This document shows, piece by piece, positions 8,051 to 17,162 of a stretch of DNA of 64,000 nucleotides (its first letter is position 1; every line of letters begins with the position of its first letter). The DNA comes from an uncultured Oscillospiraceae bacterium (lineage in GTDB: Bacteria > Bacillota > Clostridia > Oscillospirales > Acutalibacteraceae), in contig UQDP01000007.1 in the NCBI GenBank assembly GCA_900539845.1, positions 48,516 through 112,515 of the forward strand. Reading direction: 5' to 3'. Made by a program: the position numbers and the translations under genes. The notes beneath the pieces were generated by a model. That model did not search any database. It saw nothing but the letters and a program-made list of their open reading frames with translations, and had not been told where the DNA came from.

Positions 8051-10345
8051 TTACTTATTTGAATTTTTAATGCGCAAAGAATATATCTTTGCGCACACGG
8101 CATTTCTTTCAGAACCCAGTCTTGAACAGGGAATAGAAAATGTTGAATTCTTGATTCCCGAGCATCTTACAACACGGTCATATACAAATTGTCCGACAGC
8201 TTTTTTTCGGATGAAGCCTGTGCGCAGCACTGTTTTCTGCGAAGTTGTTTCCATACGAAGCGCCACGCGCTTCCCTACCGGCAGGGAATAATCAAATTCA
8301 TACACATATCCCTCGCGCGTGAAGCCGAGCTTTCCGTTTTCCGTGATACGTATATCATAAGTTCCGTAAGGCGCGTCGCTCTCCATGATCACACAGCCGG
8401 CAGAATCCTTAAGGAGCATGATATCAAGCTCAAGGACTGAGCCTACGGGAACGCACTTCAAGCCTGTGTTCACATAGCCGCTGCCGCCTTTAAACTCAAC
8501 TGCGCCGCCTGTGCGCACATTTCCGTAAGAAGTGCATTTTTCAGTGCCCAACACAAACGCAAAATCATTATCTCGGCTGACAAGGGGAAAGGAAACCTTT
8601 GCGGCGGACTTGTCAAGCTGTTTTACAGAGCGTTTTTGCGTACAACTCCCCCATGTTTTCTCTGCAATAAGCGGAGCGGAATCGGCAAATCTCTCGAACA
8701 GATCTTTCTCGGTCAGCCCGGATGCCCGTTTGTCTATATTATCGTTCCACAGGGCAAAAGCCGCTCCGAGAAGCTGTTTGTTTCCCTGAGGAAGCTCAAT
8801 ATATTTTCCTCCTTTTTTAACTTTAACCCTGTTGGGAAAAAATTTTCGGAAGACTTTTCTTTTATTTAAAAAATCTTTATAGCTTCCGCGGCTGCCGCTG
8901 CCGTCAGGGACCATATACAAATAACTGTCTATCGTATTGATAAGTTCAAATCCCATCTTATACATCTCAAGCCCGTCCGCCCAATCGGCAGACCAAAGAT
9001 TCATCTGCACATTCTCTATCGCTTCTCTGCCGATTGGAGTTTCAGGGTCATCTTTGATCCATGTGAGACCACCCCACAGACGAACGGGATTGCTTTTTTT
9101 AATATACGGCACGATCTCATTAAAAAACCTGCGGTACGCTGTGTAATCGCTCAGAAATTCATCGGCGCCCAAATGGACTGCGTTGTTCGGCGCAAACACG
9201 GCATCCTGAGACTTTGTATATTCATCAAAAATACGTTTTACATATTCTATGCTTTCCCGGCGGCTGATATCCAAATGATCCGTCAAAGGGCGCTTATCCA
9301 TCAGCGGAGAGACCTTGCCGCTCACCATATATTCGGGAAAAACCTTGGTAAACGAAAGGGCATGTGCCGGAACGTCGATCTCGGGAACAATATTTACTCC
9401 CTTTGACGCTGCGTATTCAACAAAAGCTCTAAACTCCTCTTTTGTATAGTGATAGTCCTCAGCGGTCGGGCTCTCCCCTTTTTCATTGGCAAGCCCCGAT
9501 TCCAGCCGGAATGCCTCATAGGCGCCGAAAGTTGAGCTATCACCTTTTTGAGCATAATCCTCAAGCCATATGTAGTTATCATTGAGATGGACATGAAAAT
9601 CATTCATTTTAAACCAAGACATAAAATCAACGATATCATACAGCGCCTGCATCGAAAACGGTCTGCGCGCAACGTCAAGCATAAAACCGCGCACGGGATA
9701 ACGCGGATAATCTTTCATCACTCCGCCGGGAAAACCGTTCCCTGCCAAAAGCTGAAGAGCTGTTTTTCCCGCCCAGATAAGACCTTTTTCGCTGCAAGAC
9801 TGAAGCTTAAGTCCCGTTTTCGGGTCACAAACAGCTGTATAGCCTTCCTCACCGAGATAAGACAGCGCTTTGTTAAGCGAAAAGTTCACGGAAACACAGT
9901 TCTTACTTTCATCATGATATACAGGAAGGGAACGCTTCAGAAAGCGCCTGCAATCCCGGGCAAACAAACCCACAGCGTTTTCGGCACCATTAGAACAAAC
10001 AATAGCTTCAACATCTTTTAAAACCAATACGCCGTTGCCGAAAGCCTTCCACTGCGCAGGTTCTGGAACGATATCCGGCTTTCGGTCTTTTTTATCTCCG
10101 TATTCTCCGGGAATGAAAACAGGAATATCGGTTTCAAATCGATTGCCGCTTTTTTTATCCGTCACTCTGAAAGAAAGGTTTACAACACAATCATTGAGCG
10201 GACGGTGAATCAAAAGGTCATCATCCACGATCTGACTGAAATCAGCGCCCATAAATTCAGTTGTATATGTACTGCCTGAAGTCACGGTTACTTGATTGCC
10301 GGAGACCGTTGCATGTATATCGGCAAAATGCAAATTGTTCTTCAT
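8051..10345 (-). CDS. GH20 family beta-N-acetylhexosaminidase, cytoplasmic
   Basis: The product is about 764 residues from ATG 10345. A GTG at 10351 is an alternative: the AGAGGCG SD lies 4 nt from the GTG and 10 nt from the ATG. After a beta-rich N-terminal region and a GH20b-type domain comes the TIM barrel, with HVHLNDNYIWLEDY, EIDVPAHALSF and the catalytic Asp-Glu pair in HLGADEF. The last 150 residues look like a LamG-type beta-sandwich. There is no signal peptide or anchor, so it probably acts on imported oligosaccharides containing N-acetylhexosamine. It lies 84 bp after a WYL regulator gene, which may control it. No sugar transporter is adjacent. Confidence 0.9.
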   Translation of the reverse strand: MKNNLHFADIHATVSGNQVTVTSGSTYTTEFMGADFSQIVDDDLLIHRPLNDCVVNLSFRVTDKKSGNRFETDIPVFIPGEYGDKKDRKPDIVPEPAQWKAFGNGVLVLKDVEAIVCSNGAENAVGLFARDCRRFLKRSLPVYHDESKNCVSVNFSLNKALSYLGEEGYTAVCDPKTGLKLQSCSEKGLIWAGKTALQLLAGNGFPGGVMKDYPRYPVRGFMLDVARRPFSMQALYDIVDFMSWFKMNDFHVHLNDNYIWLEDYAQKGDSSTFGAYEAFRLESGLANEKGESPTAEDYHYTKEEFRAFVEYAASKGVNIVPEIDVPAHALSFTKVFPEYMVSGKVSPLMDKRPLTDHLDISRRESIEYVKRIFDEYTKSQDAVFAPNNAVHLGADEFLSDYTAYRRFFNEIVPYIKKSNPVRLWGGLTWIKDDPETPIGREAIENVQMNLWSADWADGLEMYKMGFELINTIDSYLYMVPDGSGSRGSYKDFLNKRKVFRKFFPNRVKVKKGGKYIELPQGNKQLLGAAFALWNDNIDKRASGLTEKDLFERFADSAPLIAEKTWGSCTQKRSVKQLDKSAAKVSFPLVSRDNDFAFVLGTEKCTSYGNVRTGGAVEFKGGSGYVNTGLKCVPVGSVLELDIMLLKDSAGCVIMESDAPYGTYDIRITENGKLGFTREGYVYEFDYSLPVGKRVALRMETTSQKTVLRTGFIRKKAVGQFVYDRVVRCSGIKNSTFSIPCSRLGSERNAVCAKIYSLRIKNSNK

Positions 10346-10429
10346 AATCACGACGCCTCTTTTCTAAATTACTGAAAAATCGACCTGTTGTCATAAATCC
10401 AATCGGTCTTAGTTGACCAAAAGTCAGAT

Positions 10430-11419
10430 CTATTTATAAATTTCCGCTATCTTTCTCGCTTTTTCACGAACCATATCGGCAAGATACTGCGGCTGCATAA
10501 CCTTAATCCTATCACCAAACTGCATGATCCATGAAACGAATCCGTCACTGACAGCCGCCTCAACATTCGTCTCAAAATGCCATATATCAACAGCCATAAG
10601 CGGAACGGAAGTTCCAAACCTGTCCAGTATCTGCTCACGAAGATCAAGATGGCAGCGCAGCGTAACCGTATCTACCCTGCCGCTGAACATATTGAACATT
10701 TTTGAAGAATAGTCGGCAGGGTCAAACTCCTCCTTGTACTCACTGCATTCGCAAACAGGGCGAGCAGGCGTATCAAGCGGCGTTATATTTCTGATACGGT
10801 CAAGGCGAAGATTCATAAGATTATCATGGCTGTCCTTATTGCACACAAGATAATATCTGTCATCCTTCCAGATCAGCGCATAGGGAGAAACAACAAACAC
10901 CTTTGTGGTATAGCTTTTTTTGTTTTCTTTATCTATCTTGCGGGTTCTGTACTTAAAACGCACCTGCTGTTTTGCCGAAATCGCCTCATCCAGCATATCT
11001 ATTATATAATAAATCTCTTCATTATCACATTTATTCGCGCCCTCAAGATAGACCTGAGGGGAAAGCGCCGCCGCCTGATTCACGGAAAGAAGCCCGCGCA
11101 GCTTGGAAATGAGAGAACGTGTTTTTTCCGGCGTAATGAACGCAGCTGACTTCACGGCATCCACAAGCAGCCGCACTTCGGGCGGCTCATACTCACGTGA
11201 AGCAAGGTAGAAGCCTCTTTTCGGAGTTACTGTTGAAACGACTTCGCATCCAATCTCATTCAAAGCCTTCACATCGGCATAAATGCTTTTGCGCTCACAC
11301 TCGATTCCGTCTCTCTTCAGCATATCTATCAGCTCCGCCGATGAGAGCGGATTGTCTTCATCTGAAAATTTACGCAAATATCGGTAGATCAGAAGAGTTT
11401 TGATTTTAGTTGACTGCAT
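10430..11419 (-). CDS. WYL-domain transcriptional regulator (DeoR/YafY-like)
   Basis: This 329-residue protein has an N-terminal winged helix-turn-helix (LLIYRYLRKFSDEDNPLSS, then RKSIYADVKALNEIG) and a central WYL domain with the typical SPYALIWKDDRYYLVC segment and RLDRIRNI. A C-terminal extension (WCX-like) follows. WYL domains bind ligands such as nucleotides or oligonucleotides and switch DNA binding. A TGAGGTG SD lies 5 nt before ATG, and a strong promoter overlaps the end of the upstream PBP gene. The GH20 gene is directly downstream on the same strand. Target genes are unknown. Confidence 0.88.
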   Translation of the reverse strand: MQSTKIKTLLIYRYLRKFSDEDNPLSSAELIDMLKRDGIECERKSIYADVKALNEIGCEVVSTVTPKRGFYLASREYEPPEVRLLVDAVKSAAFITPEKTRSLISKLRGLLSVNQAAALSPQVYLEGANKCDNEEIYYIIDMLDEAISAKQQVRFKYRTRKIDKENKKSYTTKVFVVSPYALIWKDDRYYLVCNKDSHDNLMNLRLDRIRNITPLDTPARPVCECSEYKEEFDPADYSSKMFNMFSGRVDTVTLRCHLDLREQILDRFGTSVPLMAVDIWHFETNVEAAVSDGFVSWIMQFGDRIKVMQPQYLADMVREKARKIAEIYK

Positions 11420-11461
11420 AAAATCACCTCAGCCGAATAATAACATGCTTGCCAAAACGGT

Positions 11462-11484
11462 CAAAATCTTCGATTTTGCCGGCG
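11462..11484 (-). promoter_or_regulatory. Imperfect inverted repeat in the WYL-gene leader (possible operator)
   Basis: Between the promoter and the WYL start, the minus strand reads CGGCAAAATC, GAA, then GATTTTGACCG: two arms that match except for one inserted base. The position just downstream of the -10 box would suit an autoregulatory operator, but nothing in the sequence proves binding. A weak RNA hairpin is the alternative. Confidence 0.35.
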
Positions 11485-11496
11485 TTTCGTGAGGTT

Positions 11497-11525
11497 ATTA
11501 TACCACATTTATGAAATGCTTTCAA
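11497..11525 (-). promoter_or_regulatory. Promoter of the WYL regulator gene, overlapping the PBP stop region
   Basis: The minus strand has TTGAAA (11520-11525), a 17-bp spacer and TATAAT (11497-11502), with the extended -10 dinucleotide TG at the right place (TGGTATAAT). The -35 box lies inside the last codons of the upstream PBP gene. Predicted start of transcription is near 11490. Confidence 0.85.
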
Positions 11526-12978
11526 CAATAGTCCTGAAAATAGGACAGCAATCCGATGAACCGCTCGTGCCGTCCTCCGTCATAACCACAATGGCATATT
11601 TCGGGTCATCATAAGGATAGATACCTGCAAACCATGTGTTCAGCACTTCTCTGCCGTCCTTATAAATACCACTCTGCGCCGTGGAGGTCTTTCCTGCCGA
11701 GGAATCATTATATTCGGCAGCAGAGCCGGTTCCGTTTGTTACTACATAACGCATATAGCTTCTCAATATTTTTGAAGTTTCTTCGGATATAACACGCTTT
11801 GATTCCTTCTGCCCAGTTTCTTTTACATCTTCATTTATATCGACTGTGCCTGCAACAAGCCTCGGTTCTCTGTAAACGCCGCCGTTTGACAGAGCACACA
11901 GCGCAGTGCAAAAATGCAGAGGCGTGGAAGTCAGAAGCCCCTGACCGAACCCGAGGAGCGCAAGCTGACCTTTGGACGATAAGTCATTTTCGTCAGGCAG
12001 GTTGCCGTCGGACACGGAATCGTTTTCCATAAGCCGGGTTTCACCTCCGAATCCGAATGCACGTGCAGTTTTGAGCACCTTATCGGCACCGAGCTGAAGC
12101 GCAAGCTTAACAAAAAAACAGTTGCAGGAATTGGCAAGCGCCTCACGCATATGCTGCTGACCGTGCGCTTTCTCTTTTTGGCAGGAAAAAACAGTGTCAC
12201 CCACCGTGATATTCCCTGTACAGTTATAGCTTATATCTATGCCGTTTTCGATCGCACAAGAGGAAACAACAAGCTTGAAAACCGAACCGACAGTATACGG
12301 CATAACGGCACGGAGCATATTATCATCCGGCGCGCAATACAGAGCAAGAATATCGGCTGTGTTCACATCCATAACCACAACGGCGCCTTTTCTCATATAT
12401 TTCGCCGCGTCTTCAACCGCCTGCTGTATTCTGGAATCCACAGTGAGCTGTACGCCGTACGGCACTTCAGTATTATATTCCTCCGCTGTTTCCCCTTCAT
12501 CGCCCTCAAGAAGTCTGCCAACGGCATCTACACCGAAATTGATCTTTTGCTCATAAACGACCTCTCCGTACTCTTTCTGCACAAGTTTCAACAGCGGTGT
12601 CAGTGCGGTCTCCTTGGTTTCCATGATTTTTATATATTGGCAGTTTGCGTAACTGTCTATTTTGCGCACAACAGGATAACCCTGTGACAGTTCATCCACG
12701 ATCTCTTCCGTCTCCCTTTGTGAAAACAGCTTATTCAGCTCAGAAAGGCAGTTCTGCGTGGGACGGATAACCGCAACAAGCGAATTCTGATTATTGTTCA
12801 TTCTTCGCATATTGCGGTCATAAATCGTCTGTTTGAGTGAAGTTACGGTCAGCGTATAGCTGTTGTAACCCGAAGACACCGTATAATCTCCGCTCAGTGA
12901 GATGCATCCTATTCTGCCGATGGTGCAGACAAGCAAAAGCGCAACACTGAACATAACACACATCAAACGCTTAACCAA
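11509..12978 (-). CDS. Class B penicillin-binding protein, transpeptidase domain
   Basis: I place the start at TTG 12978: a GGGGTG SD lies exactly 6 nt upstream and the resulting N-terminus (VKR before a hydrophobic helix, LMCVMFSVALLLVC) is a good membrane anchor. ATGs at 12963 and 12954 have no SD. Length is about 489 residues. The transpeptidase motifs are SVFK (active-site Ser), SCN and KTSTAQ, where the usual KTG is KTS. The N-terminal dimerisation region is short. It resembles FtsI/SpoVD/PBP2-type enzymes that cross-link peptidoglycan, but which one is unclear. It follows mltG and the U32 gene. Confidence 0.85.
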   Translation of the reverse strand: MVKRLMCVMFSVALLLVCTIGRIGCISLSGDYTVSSGYNSYTLTVTSLKQTIYDRNMRRMNNNQNSLVAVIRPTQNCLSELNKLFSQRETEEIVDELSQGYPVVRKIDSYANCQYIKIMETKETALTPLLKLVQKEYGEVVYEQKINFGVDAVGRLLEGDEGETAEEYNTEVPYGVQLTVDSRIQQAVEDAAKYMRKGAVVVMDVNTADILALYCAPDDNMLRAVMPYTVGSVFKLVVSSCAIENGIDISYNCTGNITVGDTVFSCQKEKAHGQQHMREALANSCNCFFVKLALQLGADKVLKTARAFGFGGETRLMENDSVSDGNLPDENDLSSKGQLALLGFGQGLLTSTPLHFCTALCALSNGGVYREPRLVAGTVDINEDVKETGQKESKRVISEETSKILRSYMRYVVTNGTGSAAEYNDSSAGKTSTAQSGIYKDGREVLNTWFAGIYPYDDPKYAIVVMTEDGTSGSSDCCPIFRTIVESIS

Positions 12979-13012
12979 AAAAAACACCCCTGTGATATTA
13001 TTCACAAGGGTG
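12977..13012 (-). terminator. Terminator-like hairpin overlapping the PBP ribosome-binding site and start
   Basis: Six bases after the U32 stop, the minus strand forms an 11-bp stem (CACCCTTGTGA pairing with TCACAGGGGTG, one U-G pair) with a 6-nt loop, followed by eight T residues. The 3' arm contains the SD of the PBP gene, and the T-run touches its TTG start codon. It looks like a textbook intrinsic terminator, yet the next gene begins inside it. Confidence 0.75.
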
Positions 13013-13018
13013 CCTGAT

Positions 13019-14242
13019 TTAATCACTTTTTCTGCGCAAAATCGCATCTGAGGAAACGGGTCTGTCCGTGTTAAACGAATAGACCGCAGTCGCTTTATTC
13101 GCAACGGAAGTTTTTTCGCCGTCCGTTTCACAATAAAGATCCGAAACCGTTATGTTATAAGGCTCTTTGAACGGTTCCAGTACCTCTAGCTGCTCGCCTT
13201 CATAAAATCTGTTGCGCTGGTCAACCGTGAGCCTGTTTGCGTCCATGCTTTTAAACAGAGCGCATACCTCCCACGAGCGTACATATCCTCCGTATTCCGT
13301 TACCTGACCTTTCTGAATCGGACCGAAATAGAAGCCTGTTGTATACTCTCTGTGGCTCATTCTGTCCATTTCATCTACGATCCACTTTGAAGGCACAAAT
13401 TCGGCAGATGGATTTTCTAAATACTCATCTATGGCGGCGCGGTATGCATGCGTAACCGCGGCAGTATAGTATTCACTTTTTGCCCTGCCTTCAATCTTAA
13501 ATGAATCAATGCCTGCCGATACAAGTTCGGGAATATGCTCTATCATGCAAAGATCTTTTGAATTAAAAATATAAGTGCCGTCTTTTTCTTCATTTACAGG
13601 GAAATATTCTCCCGGCCTTTTTTCCTCTACGAGACTGTATTTCCAGCGGCAGGGTTGGGCACAGTCTCCCCTGTTAGCGTCTCTGCCCGTCAGATAATCT
13701 GAAAGAATACATCTTCCGCTGAAGCTCATACACATGGCCCCGTGTACAAAGGCTTCTATTTCAAGCTCGGGAGGGCACTGATCACGGATCATTTTGATCT
13801 CTTCAAGCGACAGCTCCCTTGCGGTTACAACGCGTGACGCTCCCATATCGTAAAAAGCTTTTGCCGATTCATAATTCACAATGCCGGCCTGCGTTGATAT
13901 ATGGATCTCAACATTCGGCGCATATTTTTTTGCGAGCGTAAGCACGCCCATATCCGCAATAATAAACGCGTCAACGCCGATTTCTCCGGCATATTTAAGA
14001 AATTCCGGCATCTGATCTATTTCATAACTGCGCGGCAAAGTGTTGCACGTAAGATAGAGCTTTTTATTATTTTCATGGACAAATCGAACCGCGTCTTTTA
14101 GCTGATCCGCGTCAAAATTAGAGGGATTGGAACGCATCCCGAATCTGCTTCCGCCCACATAAACAGCGTCCGCCCCAAATTTTACGGCGAGTCTCAGTCG
14201 CTCAAAATCACCGGCGGGAGATAATAATTCAATACTACGCAT
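13019..14242 (-). CDS. Peptidase U32-family protein, probable tRNA U34 hydroxylation enzyme (TrhP type)
   Basis: The product is about 407 residues from ATG 14242; a GTG two codons upstream is possible. It begins with IELLSPAGDFERL, and carries the family signature RCILSDYLTGRDANRG followed by DCAQPCRWKY with its cysteines, and KIEGRAKSEYYTA. Once annotated as collagenase-like proteases, these proteins are now linked to prephenate-dependent 5-hydroxyuridine formation in tRNA (TrhP/YrrN/YrrO). In B. subtilis two such genes follow mltG; here there is one, also just after mltG. Confidence 0.87.
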   Translation of the reverse strand: MRSIELLSPAGDFERLRLAVKFGADAVYVGGSRFGMRSNPSNFDADQLKDAVRFVHENNKKLYLTCNTLPRSYEIDQMPEFLKYAGEIGVDAFIIADMGVLTLAKKYAPNVEIHISTQAGIVNYESAKAFYDMGASRVVTARELSLEEIKMIRDQCPPELEIEAFVHGAMCMSFSGRCILSDYLTGRDANRGDCAQPCRWKYSLVEEKRPGEYFPVNEEKDGTYIFNSKDLCMIEHIPELVSAGIDSFKIEGRAKSEYYTAAVTHAYRAAIDEYLENPSAEFVPSKWIVDEMDRMSHREYTTGFYFGPIQKGQVTEYGGYVRSWEVCALFKSMDANRLTVDQRNRFYEGEQLEVLEPFKEPYNITVSDLYCETDGEKTSVANKATAVYSFNTDRPVSSDAILRRKSD

Positions 14243-14254
14243 AAGCACACCCGC

Positions 14255-15523
14255 TTAATAACTCAGATAAGGAGCATGCTTCTGAATCAGGGATCTGAAT
14301 TCAGTATATGTTTCCGCAGTATAAAGATTTCCGTCATTGTCGTGGAAGAAGAAGTATGCGTCGGTTTCAGCCGGAGACAATACAGCATCTATAGCGGCAA
14401 GTCCCGGGTTGCAGATCGGTCCTTCGGGAAGCCCAACCACTGTGGAATCAGAATTTGTGTTGTAATACTGAAGATAATAGTCAGCAGTATGCGCGGATGT
14501 TGAAGAGAGCGCAGGCTCAACATCATTGTTGATATAGTCCGAAGTGGACTGACAGCCGAGTGACGGGAAATTGGTCGTATCGCTGAGCCTGTTTTCAATG
14601 ACCGCTGCGATTGTTTTCATCTGATCCACGGATCCCGCTTCCGCCTGAACAATAGAAGCAATGGTAATCACTTCATCCATAGTATAACCAAGCTCCTCGG
14701 CTTTACGCCTGTGATCCTCGGTAATGACTTTGTCAAGCTGACCTACAAAGGTTTCAATGACGCTTGACGCGCTTTGACCGATATAAAAATCATAAGTTTC
14801 AGGGAACAGATAACCCTCAAGCCTGTACGGCACGGTCTCTTTTGATTTCAGATCGGAAACAAGAGAATACGAAAAGTCAGTTGATTCTATTACGGAGAGC
14901 AGGGAAGCTCTGTCGCACACCTCGTTTTCCACAAGAAGATCCACGATTTGCGGAACCGTGTAACCTTCAGGAATCGTAAGCCTGACGGTCTCGGTGGTTT
15001 CTGCCTTTCCTTGCATATTTATGAGCATACCTTCGAGACCCATCTGACCGTTGAGATAATAAACTCCCGCCTTAAAAGGCCCGGTAACATCATAATCTCC
15101 AACCATTACAGACGCCAGCTTAACGTAAAGCTTACAGAAATTTTTACAGATTATAAGGTCATTATCGGCAAGAAGATCGATAGCGTCAGATGTAGACTCG
15201 ATATCCTGGGTGTAATTGACTGTTACGGACGAACTCGACTTCGTCATACCGAAAACATCGTTTAAGCAAAAAATAGCATAGACCGAAATGATCATAGAAA
15301 CGACTATAACGATTATAAAAAACAGATATGTTGACGCTACGCCGCCTTTTTTGCCTTTATTGCGTTTTTTACCTTTTTTTGACGCGGCTGATCTCGCCGG
15401 CTTTTTTTCCGTTTTGATTCCGGAATAATCCTGATTCGTAAAATACACGTCTTTTTTTTCATTTACGGCATCCGTATCTGAAAGATTTATTCCGGTTTCG
15501 TCAAGTTTGAAATCGTCGGCCAT
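14255..15523 (-). CDS. mltG: Endolytic murein transglycosylase MltG (YceG)
   Basis: This 422-residue protein has a charged cytoplasmic N-terminus with a Lys/Arg cluster, one transmembrane helix (about residues 65-90, TYLFFIIVIVVSMIISV) and an extracytoplasmic YceG domain. LysM-like sequence TIPEGYTVPQIVDLL and the core IASIVQAEAG with the conserved glutamate are visible; many homologues have E-x-E where this one has Q-A-E. MltG cleaves nascent glycan strands and helps terminate polymerisation. The upstream neighbour is the MTHFS gene, 12 nt away. Confidence 0.93.
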   Translation of the reverse strand: MADDFKLDETGINLSDTDAVNEKKDVYFTNQDYSGIKTEKKPARSAASKKGKKRNKGKKGGVASTYLFFIIVIVVSMIISVYAIFCLNDVFGMTKSSSSVTVNYTQDIESTSDAIDLLADNDLIICKNFCKLYVKLASVMVGDYDVTGPFKAGVYYLNGQMGLEGMLINMQGKAETTETVRLTIPEGYTVPQIVDLLVENEVCDRASLLSVIESTDFSYSLVSDLKSKETVPYRLEGYLFPETYDFYIGQSASSVIETFVGQLDKVITEDHRRKAEELGYTMDEVITIASIVQAEAGSVDQMKTIAAVIENRLSDTTNFPSLGCQSTSDYINNDVEPALSSTSAHTADYYLQYYNTNSDSTVVGLPEGPICNPGLAAIDAVLSPAETDAYFFFHDNDGNLYTAETYTEFRSLIQKHAPYLSY

Positions 15524-15535
15524 AAATTGCCTCCT

Positions 15536-16096
15536 TCACACCTTTATCACTGAATTCTGAAGCACTATGTAATCGACCGGCACATCAAACAGATCGGTCG
15601 GAAGCACATCGCTTAATAATTCATTATAACACAAACCAATGGTTATAAATGTAAATTTTTCTAAAAATCTGTCATAATATCCTTTACCGTAACCGAGTCT
15701 GTAGCCGCGGCGGTCAAAGGACAACCCCGGAACAACGCACACGGCGTTATCAAAACCATCTGCCTTTTCGCACTGCGCGGGATCGGGCTCGGATATTCCG
15801 AAAGCGCCTTTGACAAGCTGAGACAAATGATTGACAATATAAAAGTCCATATTCCCGTTCTCATCGGAACATCTCGGAAGCGCAAGCCGTTTGCCGTCGC
15901 TCAGTGTGCGCCTGATGATTGGCAGGGTATCTATCTCGCTTCCGCTCGAAGCATAGCATAGAATCGTGGAAGCGTTTTTATACAATTGCGTTTCCAAAAA
16001 GCCGCTGCAAATGGATTGATCTTTTTCCTGTTTATTCAGAATCGCGGCACGTTTGGCTCTAAACGCTTTTCTCAGTTCGCATTTTACTGTCTGCAC
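15536..16096 (-). CDS. 5-formyltetrahydrofolate cyclo-ligase
   Basis: The 186-residue enzyme converts 5-formyl-THF to 5,10-methenyl-THF with ATP. The N-terminal basic helix KCELRKAFRAKRA, the SGSEIDT segment and the nucleotide-binding GYRLGYGKGYYDRFL motif are all present. It starts with GTG at 16096, inside the end of the DJ-1 gene (13-nt overlap), so it is probably translated by coupling. Position next to mltG is common in clostridia. Confidence 0.93.
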   Translation of the reverse strand: MQTVKCELRKAFRAKRAAILNKQEKDQSICSGFLETQLYKNASTILCYASSGSEIDTLPIIRRTLSDGKRLALPRCSDENGNMDFYIVNHLSQLVKGAFGISEPDPAQCEKADGFDNAVCVVPGLSFDRRGYRLGYGKGYYDRFLEKFTFITIGLCYNELLSDVLPTDLFDVPVDYIVLQNSVIKV

Positions 16097-16626
16097 TGTA
16101 TGGAAGCCCTTACTTTATCTGAGATATCCCTGCCTTTTAAGGCGGCAACAATCTCAAGCCCGAAATCGACTGAAACGCCGGCGCCCTTTGCGGTTATGAA
16201 ATTACCGTCTTTCACAACATAGTCCGAAGAGATCTGTGCGCTGGTGAGATACTGCTCAAATCCCGGGTATGATATTGCCTTTTTACCCTCAAGAAGACCG
16301 AGTTTGCCGAGCAATGACGGTCCGGCGCATATCGCGCATACAAGGCGGCCTTCATCGGAGGCAGTTTTAAGGCAGTCCTTAACAAAATCGGATTTCTCAA
16401 GATTTGTGACTCCGGGCATTCCGCCGGGAATAACGACCGCGTCCGCCTTACGGATATCAACGTTTTCCGGCAGAATATCGGCAGTTACTTTCACGCCGCA
16501 GGAGGATTCCACGACCATTCCCGAAACACCTACTGTTTTAACCTCAATACCGGCTCTTCTCATCATATCAACAGGCGAAAGCGCCTCTATGATTTCAAAT
16601 CCATCTGCAAGAAATACATAAACCAT
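16084..16626 (-). CDS. DJ-1/PfpI family protein
   Basis: The start at ATG 16626 follows an AAAGGAG SD by 8 nt, giving 180 residues. The fold signature includes VYVFLADGFEIIEA, with the conserved Glu, and AICAGPSLLGKLG, with the nucleophile-elbow cysteine. PfpI/DJ-1 proteins include glyoxalases, protein and nucleotide deglycases and redox sensors; which activity applies cannot be told. It lies between a GNAT gene and the folate gene. Confidence 0.9.
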   Translation of the reverse strand: MVYVFLADGFEIIEALSPVDMMRRAGIEVKTVGVSGMVVESSCGVKVTADILPENVDIRKADAVVIPGGMPGVTNLEKSDFVKDCLKTASDEGRLVCAICAGPSLLGKLGLLEGKKAISYPGFEQYLTSAQISSDYVVKDGNFITAKGAGVSVDFGLEIVAALKGRDISDKVRASIQCRQ

Positions 16627-16643
16627 AAATAAATCTCCTTTGT

Positions 16644-17162
16644 TCATTTGCGTTTATATCCCGTACCGCCGCAGGGAAGATCATATTCCGAAAAGATCAT
16701 TCCTGCCGGATATTCATAATCGCTCCCGTCATACAGATAATCCGTTATTTCGCGCGATTCGAAAAAGGAAACGCAGTGATCATATTTTTCTGAGCTGAAA
16801 AGCTTTTTTTTAAATCCGAATTTTGCGTAATATCCGAAAAGTTCATCATTCGCCGGAATTAACCACAGAAAATCATATCCGAAGGATTTGGCTTTATGAA
16901 TCAGTTCACTGCACAAGCCTTTGTTTCTGTACGCCTGCGAAGTGCAGACCGCATAAACATATTTCCCTTTTCTGCCGCAATATTCACAATCAACAAGAAA
17001 TAACATGGAAACAAGCCTGCCGCCGAAAAAGCTCCCGAGGCATCGTTTATGCAAACAGTTATCTAAAAAGAAAACGATATCCTCCTCCGTGTCGCCGAAA
17101 ACGCTGTGCCATAAAGATATGATCTGAGCGCGGTCTTCGGTAAAGCCGACCGATCTATCCAT
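16644..17162 (-). CDS. GNAT family N-acetyltransferase
   Basis: This 172-residue protein has the acetyl-CoA binding motif A as VCTSQAYRNKGLCSELI and the C-terminal GNAT motif B as ELFGYYAKFGFKKK. Its N-terminus (IISLWHSVFGDTEEDIVFFL) is typical of a clostridial GNAT subgroup often found beside DUF2156 proteins. Substrate is unknown. It overlaps the upstream DUF2156 gene by 8 nt. Confidence 0.88.
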   Translation of the reverse strand: MDRSVGFTEDRAQIISLWHSVFGDTEEDIVFFLDNCLHKRCLGSFFGGRLVSMLFLVDCEYCGRKGKYVYAVCTSQAYRNKGLCSELIHKAKSFGYDFLWLIPANDELFGYYAKFGFKKKLFSSEKYDHCVSFFESREITDYLYDGSDYEYPAGMIFSEYDLPCGGTGYKRK

